DNA of 64,000 nucleotides, taken from NCBI GenBank assembly GCA_024402475.1, contig JAKSTQ010000012.1, positions 1 through 64,000 on the forward strand. The letters run 5' to 3'. Shown piece after piece: positions 45,142 through 52,691 of the stretch. The notes under the pieces were generated by a model. That model searched no databases. It worked only from the letters and a program-made list of their open reading frames with translations, and was not told the DNA's origin. This DNA comes from Treponema sp. (lineage in GTDB: Bacteria > Spirochaetota > Spirochaetia > Treponematales > Treponemataceae). Within the stretch, counting starts at the first letter, position 1; each line of letters starts with the position of its first letter. The position numbers and the translations under genes are program-made.

Positions 45142-45480
45142 ATGAGTTTTAGAGAAAATTTAAGAGACGAATTAAACTATCAGGATGTAAGAATTAAAGA
45201 ACTCTCTGAAAAGACTGAAATTTCTATTGGAACTATCAATCACTATCTGGCAGAAAAATCAACTGAACCTACCGCCGAAAATGCAGTAAAAATCGCACAG
45301 GCCTTAAATGTAACCGTAGAATATCTGGTGACCGGGAAAACTTCATCGCAAGTTCAAATTAAGGAACCTGACCTAAATATAGCACTATGCAAAAAATACT
45401 ATTCTTTAATTCAAAAAATCGATGCTTTAGAATCCCCCAGTATCACAATCCTTGAAAAACTTATTCTGCAATTAAAATAA
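45142..45480 (+). CDS. Xre-family helix-turn-helix regulator next to the RM system
   Basis: A 112-residue protein. Residues 1-60 form a Cro/C1-type HTH (LRDELNYQDVRIKELSEKTEISIGTINHYLAEKSTEPTAENAVKIAQALNVTVEYL). The C-terminal 45 residues are helical. I start it at 45142 (MSFREN), where HTH proteins usually begin; no Shine-Dalgarno is visible. It is divergent from the type III mod-res genes, like controller proteins that delay restriction after entry of an RM system into a new host; this role is inferred. It might instead relate to the small toxin cassette that follows, but that has its own promoter. Confidence 0.85.
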   Translation: MSFRENLRDELNYQDVRIKELSEKTEISIGTINHYLAEKSTEPTAENAVKIAQALNVTVEYLVTGKTSSQVQIKEPDLNIALCKKYYSLIQKIDALESPSITILEKLILQLK

Positions 45481-45504
45481 CCTTACAGATATATACTAGA
45501 CATA

Positions 45505-45533
45505 TTTACACATTATTTTATTTATTTTATAAT
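45505..45533 (+). promoter_or_regulatory. Promoter of the small-peptide (toxin) mRNA
   Basis: TTTACA (45505-45510), a 17-nt spacer and TATAAT (45528-45533). Transcription should begin about 45540, giving a 5' leader of about 130 nt before the peptide ORF, unusually long for this window. Confidence 0.75.
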
Positions 45534-45612
45534 ATCTTTGGATTTAACACAAAATCCGGCACTGACGTAATAGGTGCGGTTAGCCTCCATCCAGGAGTAA
45601 CACAAAGGAAAA

Positions 45613-45618
45613 ATGTAA
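45613..45618 (+). other. Start-stop minimal ORF in the toxin leader
   Basis: AAAGGAA is followed by ATG and then immediately TAA. A ribosome could load here without making a peptide, acting as a standby or decoy site upstream of the toxin ribosome site. Confidence 0.4.
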
Positions 45619-45671
45619 GCCCGGTAAATATAAAAATTGATTAATCAAAATCATTCTGGAGGTGTTTGCAA

Positions 45672-45770
45672 ATGCTTACTGTAGATTTATTTATTGCAAT
45701 ACTCGGTCTTTGTATCGGTTGCTTTGCAATAGGTTTTTCTCTGGGAAAGAGCATGTCAGCAAAAAAATAG
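45672..45770 (+). CDS. 32-residue membrane peptide, candidate type I toxin
   Basis: A 32-codon ORF. Residues 5-24 are one hydrophobic segment (LFIAILGLCIGCFAIGFSLG) with two Cys and four Gly; the end is basic (KSMSAKK). TGGAGGTG 7-8 nt upstream is one of the best ribosome sites in the window. Size, single helix and basic tail fit holin-like/TxpA/Fst-type peptide toxins. The antisense RNA encoded opposite its 3' end, and the 5'/3' mRNA complementarity, strengthen this reading. Predicted to depolarise or perturb the inner membrane when made in excess. No database match was made; alternatives are a small membrane regulator. Confidence 0.72.
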   Translation: MLTVDLFIAILGLCIGCFAIGFSLGKSMSAKK

Positions 45771-45799
45771 CCGCAACCCCTAGAAAGATTTGCGGCTAT
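45761..45799 (-). terminator. Terminator of the antisense RNA
   Basis: A 10-bp stem: ATAGCCGCAA on the minus strand (45790-45799) pairs with TTGCGGCTAT (45767-45776), followed by a run of Ts. There is no T-run on the plus strand, so it acts only in this direction. Confidence 0.88.
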
Positions 45800-45847
45800 C
45801 AAGCTAAATAATTTTTCAGGCTAACCGACTTATGCCAGTGCCTTACC
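45761..45847 (-). ncRNA. Antisense RNA, candidate antitoxin of the 32-residue peptide
   Basis: A minus-strand transcript of about 86 nt is predicted from a promoter at 45853-45881 to a terminator at 45761-45799. It is fully complementary to the 3' part of the toxin mRNA, including the segment that pairs with the mRNA 5' end, so it should compete with that helix and promote duplex formation or RNase III cleavage. It overlaps only the last few nucleotides of the ORF. Confidence 0.72.
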
Positions 45848-45852
45848 TCTTT

Positions 45853-45881
45853 AATATACCATATCCCAAACTTCACGTCAA
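45853..45881 (-). promoter_or_regulatory. Promoter of the antisense RNA
   Basis: TTGACG (45876-45881), a 17-nt spacer and TATATT (45853-45858) on the minus strand, close to the sigma-70 consensus and stronger looking than the toxin promoter. Confidence 0.8.
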
Positions 45882-45962
45882 ATCCGACATTCCGGGAATT
45901 CTGTTTTTTTCTATTTATTTCTTTTCCCGGCTGGAGCCATTCCCCCCCTCTCAAACTTTTTC

Positions 45963-46391
45963 TCACTTTTCTATGCGGCCTTCAACATTGCCGTCCAGCA
46001 GATCTTTTAATGAAATGCTGAAAAGATAGCCGGAAATTAATTCATTGAGGCGTGTCCACATTGGAAGGGTTTTACAGGTCTTGGCTTTTGCACATTCATT
46101 TGGATTGCAGTCAAGACAGTTTACAGGTGCCAGAGATTCTTCCGTCAGCTTTAAGATTTCTCCGACCATAATTTCCTGTGAAGGCTTTCCGAGTTTGTAT
46201 CCGCCTGATTTTCCGCGCATACCGTCAAGCAGGTTTGCTTTTACCAGAAGAGAAACAATTGCTTCTGCATACTTCAAAGAGATATCCTGTTTTTCAGAAA
46301 GTTCAGCAAGAGAAACTCTTTCTTCAGGATTACGGGAACTGAGTTCCAGCATGATTCTAATTGCATATCTGCCGCGTGTTGATACAAGCAT
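45963..46391 (-). CDS. Rrf2-family regulator with cysteine cluster
   Basis: A 142-residue winged-helix regulator. Residues 1-85 match the Rrf2 fold (MLVSTRGRYAIRIMLELSS, SLKYAEAIVSLLVKANLLDGMRGKSGGYKL). Residues 92-107 carry four Cys (CLDCNPNECAKAKTC), the position of the Fe-S ligands in IscR/NsrR-like members, so it may hold a cluster; the spacing differs from classical IscR. It is divergent from metY-cysK, so a CymR- or IscR-like role in sulfur supply is likely. Ribosome site AGAGG; promoter TTGTTA-17-TATTAT. Confidence 0.9.
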   Translation of the reverse strand: MLVSTRGRYAIRIMLELSSRNPEERVSLAELSEKQDISLKYAEAIVSLLVKANLLDGMRGKSGGYKLGKPSQEIMVGEILKLTEESLAPVNCLDCNPNECAKAKTCKTLPMWTRLNELISGYLFSISLKDLLDGNVEGRIEK

Positions 46392-46410
46392 CGTGATTAC
46401 CTCTTACTTT

Positions 46411-46439
46411 ATAATATAACATTTTAATCCCACTAACAA
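46411..46439 (-). promoter_or_regulatory. Promoter of the Rrf2 regulator
   Basis: TTGTTA (46434-46439), a 17-nt spacer and TATTAT (46411-46416) on the minus strand. An imperfect inverted repeat ATCCC (46427-46431)/GGGAT (46444-46448) spans the -35 and could mediate autoregulation. Confidence 0.6.
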
Positions 46440-46483
46440 TATAGGGATATAGCATTTTCCTATAACTGCATATAAAAACATAG

Positions 46484-46515
46484 TATTTTACTAGGTAATA
46501 AAATAACAGTATAGT
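46484..46515 (+). promoter_or_regulatory. Promoter and possible Rrf2 operator of metY-cysK
   Basis: TTTACT (46487-46492), a 17-nt spacer and TATAGT (46510-46515). A 7-bp inverted repeat TATTTTA (46484-46490)/TAAAATA (46499-46505) overlaps the -35, suitable for repression by the divergent Rrf2 protein. Confidence 0.55.
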
Positions 46516-46549
46516 TAAGCCATGGTTAACAAAACCAAAGGAGATTAAT

Positions 46550-47833
46550 ATGGCATACAGATTTGAAACACTTCAGCTTCACGTTGGACAGGAAGCTCCA
46601 GACCCGGCAACAGACTCAAGAGCTGTTCCTATCTATCAGACAACAAGTTACGTTTTCCGTAACTCACAGCATGCAGCAGACCGTTTTGGACTTGCTGATG
46701 CAGGTAACATTTACGGACGTCTTACAAACTCAACACAGGACGTTTTTGAAAAAAGAATTGCAGCCCTTGAAGGCGGTGTAGCTGCTCTTGCTACTGCTTC
46801 TGGTGCTGCAGCAATCACTTACACAATTCAGGCTCTTGCTCAGGCAGGAGATCATGTTGTAGCCCAGAAAACAATTTACGGCGGAAGCTACAACCTTCTT
46901 GCACACACACTTTCTGACTTTGGAGTAAAAACAACTTTTGTTGATGCTCACAACCTTGAAGAAATCAAAAGTGCAATCAAACCAAACACAAAAGTAATTT
47001 ATCTTGAAACCCTCGGTAACCCTAACTCAGACATTCCTGACCTTGAAGCCATTGCTTCTTTAGCTCACGAAAAAGGGCTTCCAGTTGTAGTAGACAATAC
47101 ATTCGGAACTCCATACCTTTTCCGTCCGCTGGAACACGGTGCTGATATCGTTGTTCATTCAGCAACAAAATTTATTGGTGGTCATGGAACAACACTTGGC
47201 GGAATCATCGTTGACGGCGGCAAATTCAACTGGAAGGCCAGCGGCAAATACAAGAACATCGCAGAAGCGAACCCAAGCTACCACGGAATCAGTTTTGCAG
47301 ATGCTGTCGGACCTGCTGCATTCGTTACATATATCCGTGCAATTCTTTTAAGAGACACAGGTGCAACAATCAGTCCGTTCAACGCATTCCTTCTTTTGCA
47401 GGGAACAGAAACTCTTTCTCTCCGCCTTGACCGTCATGTTGAAAACACAAAGAAGGTCGTTGAATACCTTAAAAATCATCCGCTTGTAGAAAAAGTAAAC
47501 CACCCTTCTCTTGCTGACCATCCTGATCACGCTCTTTACGAAAAATATTTCCCTAACGGCGGAGCATCGATCTTTACATTCAACATCAAAGGCGGTAAAG
47601 AAGAAGCATGGAAGTTTATCGACAACCTTAAAATCTTCAGCCTCCTTGCAAACGTTGCAGACGTTAAATCACTTGTAATTCACCCTGCAAGCACAACTCA
47701 CAGCCAGATGACTGATCCTGAACTTGCTGATGTAGGAATTGCACAGAACACAATTCGCCTGAGTATCGGTACTGAACATATCGATGATATCATTGCAGAT
47801 CTGGAAAACGGATTCAAAGCCCTTAACGGCTAG
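46550..47833 (+). CDS. metY: O-acetylhomoserine sulfhydrylase
   Basis: PLP enzyme of the Cys/Met metabolism family that makes homocysteine from O-acetylhomoserine and sulfide in the cytoplasm. The 427 residues show FETLQLHVGQEAPDPATDSRAVPIYQTTSY, YGRLTNSTQDVFEKRIAALEGG, VDNTFGTPYLFRPLEHGADIVVHSATKFIGGHG with the PLP Lys, and the long form (over 420 residues) typical of MetY rather than MetB/MetC. AAAGGAGA precedes the ATG. It lies 30 nt upstream of cysK, so the operon feeds both methionine and cysteine from sulfide. Confidence 0.94.
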   Translation: MAYRFETLQLHVGQEAPDPATDSRAVPIYQTTSYVFRNSQHAADRFGLADAGNIYGRLTNSTQDVFEKRIAALEGGVAALATASGAAAITYTIQALAQAGDHVVAQKTIYGGSYNLLAHTLSDFGVKTTFVDAHNLEEIKSAIKPNTKVIYLETLGNPNSDIPDLEAIASLAHEKGLPVVVDNTFGTPYLFRPLEHGADIVVHSATKFIGGHGTTLGGIIVDGGKFNWKASGKYKNIAEANPSYHGISFADAVGPAAFVTYIRAILLRDTGATISPFNAFLLLQGTETLSLRLDRHVENTKKVVEYLKNHPLVEKVNHPSLADHPDHALYEKYFPNGGASIFTFNIKGGKEEAWKFIDNLKIFSLLANVADVKSLVIHPASTTHSQMTDPELADVGIAQNTIRLSIGTEHIDDIIADLENGFKALNG

Positions 47834-47863
47834 ACTGAACAAAGCTTAAATGGAGGAACACTT

Positions 47864-48793
47864 ATGTCAGATAAAATTGCAGAAAGCGCAACCGAACTTA
47901 TCGGAAAAACACCTCTTCTCAAACTTAATAACTATGCAAAAGATTCACAGGCAGTGATTCTTGGAAAACTTGAACTGTTCAATCCAGCCGGAAGTGTCAA
48001 AGACAGAATTGCATTAAAAATGATCAACGATGCAGAAAAAGCAGGCCTTTTAAAACCGGGAGCAACAATCATTGAACCTACTTCCGGAAATACTGGAATC
48101 GGACTTGCTTCTGTTGCTGCTTCACGCGGTTACAAAGCAATCCTCACTCTTCCAGACACAATGAGCGTTGAACGCCGCAACCTTCTTAAAGCATACGGTG
48201 CAGAACTTGTTCTTACAGAAGGTGCAAAAGGAATGAAAGGTGCAATCGCCCGCGCCGAAGAACTTAAGAACGAAATTCCTGGCAGCATAATTCTGGGTCA
48301 GTTTATAAATCCTTCAAACCCTCAGGCTCATATCGAAACAACAGGCCCGGAAATCTGGGAACAGACAGAAGGAAAAATTGATATTTTCGTTGCTGGCGTA
48401 GGAACAGGAGGAACCGTAACCGGCGTTGGGAAATATCTTAAAAGTAAAAATACAAATGTAAAAATCGTTGCAGTTGAACCTGCATCATCACCGGTATTGT
48501 CTAAAGGCAATGCTGGACCGCACAAAATCCAGGGAATCGGAGCAGGCTTTGTTCCAGAAACTCTCGACACTTCGGTTTACGATGAAGTTATCGCAATCGA
48601 AAACGAAGATGCATTTGCAGAAGGCCGCGCATTTGCCCGCAGCGAAGGCGTTCTTGTCGGAATCAGTTCCGGCGCTGCACTTAAAGCAGCAAAAATTCTT
48701 GCACAGCGTCCTGAAAACAAAGGCAAAGTAATTGTAGCACTTCTTCCGGATAACGGAGACCGCTACCTTTCTACTCCTTTGTTCAGTGACTGA
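47864..48793 (+). CDS. cysK: Cysteine synthase A
   Basis: Cytoplasmic PLP enzyme that makes cysteine from O-acetylserine and sulfide. The 309 residues have [12 protein letters not shown], the PLP Lys in [15 protein letters not shown] near residue 47, [33 protein letters not shown] and [11 protein letters not shown]. Normal length. TGGAGGA lies upstream. It is second gene after metY; the transcript ends at a strong terminator. Confidence 0.95.
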   Translation: MSDKIAESATELIGKTPLLKLNNYAKDSQAVILGKLELFNPAGSVKDRIALKMINDAEKAGLLKPGATIIEPTSGNTGIGLASVAASRGYKAILTLPDTMSVERRNLLKAYGAELVLTEGAKGMKGAIARAEELKNEIPGSIILGQFINPSNPQAHIETTGPEIWEQTEGKIDIFVAGVGTGGTVTGVGKYLKSKNTNVKIVAVEPASSPVLSKGNAGPHKIQGIGAGFVPETLDTSVYDEVIAIENEDAFAEGRAFARSEGVLVGISSGAALKAAKILAQRPENKGKVIVALLPDNGDRYLSTPLFSD

Positions 48794-48841
48794 TATTTGT
48801 TAACTTAAAGGTATTTACCTTAAGTCCATATAATTTCCTTT

Positions 48842-48877
48842 AAGTCCGGATTCTGTCAGGGTCCGGACTTTTTTTGC
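48842..48877 (+). terminator. Terminator of metY-cysK
   Basis: AAGTCCGGA (48842-48850) pairs with TCCGGACTT (48862-48870), followed by seven Ts. Confidence 0.9.
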
Positions 48878-48937
48878 AGTAAACAATTTCTTTCGTATCA
48901 ATATAAAACTTTTTCATAGTATGTTATAATTAATTCC

Positions 48938-50437
48938 ATGGTTTATTCTAAAAAGAAAATTAAATTTGTATCCTGGTCATACGGACTGATTGTAATCTTA
49001 GCAAACATATGCGGCATACTGATTCCAAATGCTTTAATGGCACCTGAAATGCGCCATGACTATATGGAAGGCTGGCTGTTTTTTTTGAGTGATTACAGTC
49101 ACATTCTCGATCCTATTCAATATTTTTCTTTTGTATTACCAACCGTTCTGTGTTCTCTTTATATGCATAACCGCAAAAACCCGATCGAAAATCGTCTGAT
49201 AAATCTTCCAATAGCATTTTCAACAATTGGAATTTCCGGCTGGGCATTCTACCTTCTTGAAGAAACTTTTTTGCTGCTTATTGCCCGAAAGATTGGTTAT
49301 CATATTGAATATTTTAAGATCCTAAGTTATTCATTTTTTTATGTAAGCCTTGAAGCAATCATCACATTTACTCTTGCATATTTTATAATGGAAACAATTC
49401 ACAGAAAATTCGTTTTACCGCAGAATTTTCCCGATGGTCAGCTTTCAAAAATCAACGGACTTAAACGACCGTCAACAAGAATTCTGTTTATCATCAATTA
49501 TATTTCTGTAACTCTGTTTCCAATTTTTTATATCTGGCTGATGTATCGTTCCGTAAGCCAGAAATCCGGAATCAGTGCCGGCCCCAATATTTACATTGTT
49601 CTGGCTCTTGTAATTGCAATGGGACTTTTAATATCTGTTTCTTTTGAAAGTTATTTTGAAAAGCCGTTAAAAAAATTCAAGGAACGAATTCAAAAAATCA
49701 ATGACGGCGATTTAAATACAAAAGTAAACATTGTCACAAACGATTCTTTTGGAGAACTGTCAGATATCTTCAATGACATGACAGATTCAATTCAGCAGAA
49801 AACAAGAAAAATCCTGGAAGTCCAGAACTCAGTCATTACAGGAATGGCCATCATGGTCGAAAGCCGCGACAACAGTACAGGCGGTCACATTAAAAGAACA
49901 AGTGAATGTGTACGCATTTTTATGAGTGAACTTATTAAGACAAAAGAATACATGCATTTAAGTGAATCATTCTGCATTGCGATGATAAAAGCAGCTCCAA
50001 TGCACGACCTTGGTAAAATTGCAGTTGATGACAGCGTCCTCAGAAAGCCCGGGAAATTCACCGACGAAGAATATGAAATCATGAAAACCCATAGCGCAGA
50101 AGGTGCAAAAATTGTAAGTTCTGTCCTGGAAAATATTGACGACCAGGAATTTAAAAACATCGCCATTAATGTTGCGCACTATCACCACGAAAAATGGAAC
50201 GGCCAGGGCTATCCGACAAATATCAGCGGCGAACAAATTCCTCTTGAAGCAAGAATCATGGCTCTTGCAGATGTATTTGATGCTCTGGTAAGCAAGCGCT
50301 GTTACAAAGACAGTTTTTCTTACGACAAAGCATTCGGTATAATCGAAGAATCGCTGGGTTCACATTTTGATCCTGAGCTTGGAAAAGTATTTTTACAATG
50401 CCGCCCTAAACTTGAGGAACTTTACAAAAATTATTAG
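48938..50437 (+). CDS. HD-GYP c-di-GMP phosphodiesterase, membrane-bound (paralogue 1)
   Basis: A 499-residue inner-membrane protein. The N-terminal 230 residues contain about six hydrophobic segments. A HAMP-like segment follows (about 235-290, EKPLKKFKERIQKINDGDLNTKVNI...ELSDIFNDMTDSI). The HD-GYP domain (300-495) keeps MHDLGKIAVDDSVLRKPGKF, THSAEGAKI, HYHHEKWNGQGYP and MALADVFDALVSKRCYK, so the metal-binding core is intact. It should hydrolyse c-di-GMP in response to a membrane or extracellular cue. TATAAT ends 8 nt before the ATG. A close paralogue lies at 51098. Confidence 0.93.
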   Translation: MVYSKKKIKFVSWSYGLIVILANICGILIPNALMAPEMRHDYMEGWLFFLSDYSHILDPIQYFSFVLPTVLCSLYMHNRKNPIENRLINLPIAFSTIGISGWAFYLLEETFLLLIARKIGYHIEYFKILSYSFFYVSLEAIITFTLAYFIMETIHRKFVLPQNFPDGQLSKINGLKRPSTRILFIINYISVTLFPIFYIWLMYRSVSQKSGISAGPNIYIVLALVIAMGLLISVSFESYFEKPLKKFKERIQKINDGDLNTKVNIVTNDSFGELSDIFNDMTDSIQQKTRKILEVQNSVITGMAIMVESRDNSTGGHIKRTSECVRIFMSELIKTKEYMHLSESFCIAMIKAAPMHDLGKIAVDDSVLRKPGKFTDEEYEIMKTHSAEGAKIVSSVLENIDDQEFKNIAINVAHYHHEKWNGQGYPTNISGEQIPLEARIMALADVFDALVSKRCYKDSFSYDKAFGIIEESLGSHFDPELGKVFLQCRPKLEELYKNY

Positions 50438-50449
50438 AAGGAGAATATA

Positions 50450-50554
50450 ATGGCCTACTTAACAGATGTAAAAGGAAAATGGGCATTAGTCACAGGCGCC
50501 AACAGAGGACTTGGACTTAGAGCTGCAAAATTCCTGGAACAGCTGTTCAAATAA
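50450..50554 (+). pseudogene. Truncated short-chain dehydrogenase/reductase N-terminus
   Basis: A 34-codon ORF with a strong ribosome site (AAGGAG) 12 nt after the HD-GYP gene. Its residues 9-22 (GKWALVTGANRGLG) are the start of an SDR Rossmann fold, including the TGxxxGxG cofactor motif, but the frame ends after residue 34 with no sign of the remaining 200 or more residues. It abuts the convergent NifX-like stop. Best read as a decayed or deleted SDR gene; expression as a short peptide is possible. Confidence 0.75.
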
Positions 50555-50935
50555 TTATTTTACAAGAGTAAACTTTGGTTCATTGTGATGTTCATGGTTA
50601 TGATTACATTTAGCTTCATCATTATGAACCAGAGTTCCTTTTGCAAATGCACAGGCTGCTTCATCAGCACTTCCTGTTACACCTGCAAACTGTTTGATTC
50701 CGGCACTGTTCAAAGCATCAATGGCACCCTGTCCTCTGTTCCCGAGAATCAAAACTTCTACGCCAAGATTCTTTAAGTAAGTTGCAAGATCATGATGACC
50801 GAATCCGCCGTTATCAATTACTTTGGAATCTTTAACTTCGCCGTTTTCAATTTCAAAAATCTTAAATGCCTGTGTATGGCCAAAATGCTGAAAAACATTT
50901 CCGCTTTGAGCATCGTAAGTTGCTGCTACTTTCAT
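50555..50935 (-). CDS. NifX/NifB-type dinitrogenase cofactor-family protein
   Basis: A 126-residue protein with the NifB/NafY/NifX fold: MKVAATYDAQSGNVFQHFGHTQAFKIFEIENGEV, GHHDLATYLKNLGVEVLILGNRGQGAIDAL. Members bind iron-molybdenum cofactor precursors or other metal clusters; stand-alone copies in non-diazotrophs have unknown roles. The C-terminus is His-rich (CNHNHEHHNE), which suggests metal binding. Start 50935 is preferred because AGGAAA is 6 nt upstream; an ATG two codons earlier is too close to it. No nif gene is in the window. Confidence 0.85.
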   Translation of the reverse strand: MKVAATYDAQSGNVFQHFGHTQAFKIFEIENGEVKDSKVIDNGGFGHHDLATYLKNLGVEVLILGNRGQGAIDALNSAGIKQFAGVTGSADEAACAFAKGTLVHNDEAKCNHNHEHHNEPKFTLVK

Positions 50936-51097
50936 TTTCATTTCCTAAAAAAATTTTGAATTTATTATAGCAGTTCCGCTGTTTTTTTTACAGAGCACAG
51001 TCAGCGGCAGTTTTTTTTGATTTTTGGACTTATTTTCTTTTTAATACTATAACTTTTTTTCAAAATGCGATATTCTTAAATATCCATCGGAGTTAGA

Positions 51098-52615
51098 ATG
51101 AGTCATAAATCAGCAGTTAGAAATTTTCTTGGAAATCTTCCTTTTGGTGTCAAATATTACCTTGTCGGGTTGTTCGACGGCTGCATCTGTTTTTTTTCAA
51201 ACTTTCTTATAGTTTTTCTTCAGGACTTTTTTCCTTCACCAAAATCTCATGTATATACTACAGCCCTTGAAATCTGGAATTCTTTCATGTCCCAGAATCC
51301 AGCTGTTCATACTGTAGAAAGAATTCTAACTTTTTCAATTCCTGCAATCCTGTGTTTTACATACCACAATTTCTGGAGCATAAAATTCAAATACAAAAAA
51401 CTTATTAACTTTCCATTTATGTTTTCCATCTTTGGAATTACAGGCTGGATTATAAGTTTTCTCTACGAAAGCGGAATCGTAATTTATCTTCGCTCTCATG
51501 CTCAGTCCAACATTGCAGCAGTTTTGCCTTCGACTTTTATTCTCAGTTCAATTTATGCAATGTTCAGTTTTTCACTTTCATTTTTTATAATGGAAACTTT
51601 CCATCGTCTCATTGTTCTGCCTTATTTCTTTCCGGGCGGACATCTTAAAAAATACAAGGCACTTAATCCAAGTATTCGTGTTGTAATAAATGTTTTCTAC
51701 ACTGCAGTTTCAATTTTCCCATGCACTTACATCGGTTATGCTTTTTATTCTGCAACTGGGCCAGACATGACACTGGAACAAAAACGTATTTTCCATTTCT
51801 TCTTACTCATTGTATTAATCGGTTTTATAATTCATCTTGCGTTTGTTACATATGCCACAATTCCTCTTAAACGCCTCTTAAAGGGAACTGAAGAAATCAA
51901 GAACGGTAATTATGCTACACGAACTGATTTTGTAAGTAACGATGATTTTGGTCTTTTGACAGATGCATTCAATGATATGACAGAATCCCTCAACGCTGTT
52001 CAGAATTCAATCATCAAAAGTATGGCCGTTGTAATCGAAAGCCGCGACAACAGTACAGGCGAACATATCAACAGAACTTCCGGATGCATTCAGATTTTTA
52101 TTGAACACCTTATCCTGAACAATGTTTATCCGAACTGTCCTGATAAATTTTTTGCATGCATTGCAAAAGCCGCTCCAATGCATGACCTTGGGAAAATCGC
52201 CGTTGATGATTCTATTCTCCGTAAGCCTGGAAAATTCCTTCCTGAAGAATATGAAAAAATGAAGAGACACAGCGAAGAAGGTGCCAAGATTGTAAAACAG
52301 GTTCTTAAAAATTCAAATGATGAATCATTTAAAACAATCTCAGAAAACATCGCTCATTATCACCACGAAAAATGGGATGGAACCGGATATCCTGCACATC
52401 TTAAAGGTAAAGAAATTCCTTTAGAAGCCAGAATCATGGCACTTGCGGATGTTTGTGACGCACTGGTAAGTGAACGCTGTTACAAAGAAAGTTATTCCTT
52501 TGACAAAGCTTTCCAGATTATTGAAGAATCCCTTGGAACTCACTTTGATCCAAAGCTTGGTTCAGAATTCATCAAATGCCGTCCAGCAATCGAAACATTC
52601 TACAGCATTAAATAA
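51098..52615 (+). CDS. HD-GYP c-di-GMP phosphodiesterase, membrane-bound (paralogue 2)
   Basis: A 505-residue protein colinear with the gene at 48938. It has about six membrane segments in the first 240 residues, a HAMP-like segment (KRLLKGTEEIKNGNYATRTDFVSNDDFGLLTDAFNDMTES), and an HD-GYP domain with MHDLGKIAVDDSILRKPGKF, RHSEEGAKI, HYHHEKWDGTGYP and MALADVCDALVSERCYK. The catalytic domains are much more alike than the sensor halves, as expected after duplication and divergence of input. Unlike paralogue 1 it has a leader with a CGGAG ribosome site; a -10 (TATTCT) lies at 51071-51076. Confidence 0.93.
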   Translation: MSHKSAVRNFLGNLPFGVKYYLVGLFDGCICFFSNFLIVFLQDFFPSPKSHVYTTALEIWNSFMSQNPAVHTVERILTFSIPAILCFTYHNFWSIKFKYKKLINFPFMFSIFGITGWIISFLYESGIVIYLRSHAQSNIAAVLPSTFILSSIYAMFSFSLSFFIMETFHRLIVLPYFFPGGHLKKYKALNPSIRVVINVFYTAVSIFPCTYIGYAFYSATGPDMTLEQKRIFHFFLLIVLIGFIIHLAFVTYATIPLKRLLKGTEEIKNGNYATRTDFVSNDDFGLLTDAFNDMTESLNAVQNSIIKSMAVVIESRDNSTGEHINRTSGCIQIFIEHLILNNVYPNCPDKFFACIAKAAPMHDLGKIAVDDSILRKPGKFLPEEYEKMKRHSEEGAKIVKQVLKNSNDESFKTISENIAHYHHEKWDGTGYPAHLKGKEIPLEARIMALADVCDALVSERCYKESYSFDKAFQIIEESLGTHFDPKLGSEFIKCRPAIETFYSIK

Positions 52616-52651
52616 ACTTTTTTCTTATCAAAATCTCCTGAAGTTGCGTTA

Positions 52652-52688
52652 AAAAATGTCACAGGTTTTAACCCCTGTGACATTTTTT
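52652..52688. terminator. Bidirectional terminator
   Basis: AAAAATGTCACAGG (52652-52665) pairs with CCTGTGACATTTTT (52674-52687), with T-runs on either strand. It separates the HD-GYP gene from the convergent SH3 gene. Confidence 0.9.
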
Positions 52689-52691
52689 TAT

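Larger units (their letters stand above)
45558..45842 (+). repeat. Complementary 5' and 3' segments of the toxin mRNA
   Basis: GGCACTG (45558-45564) and CGGTTAGCCT (45577-45586) near the mRNA 5' end are exactly complementary to CAGTGCC (45836-45842) and AGGCTAACCG (45818-45827) beyond the ORF. A 17-bp discontinuous long-distance helix could close the full-length mRNA. The same two segments recur in the antisense RNA. Confidence 0.75.

Noticed and set aside
45142..45770. Xre gene plus 32-residue peptide as a type II toxin-antitoxin pair
   Set aside because: The peptide has its own promoter, a long leader and an antisense RNA, and the Xre gene is better explained by the divergent RM genes with their repeated operators.
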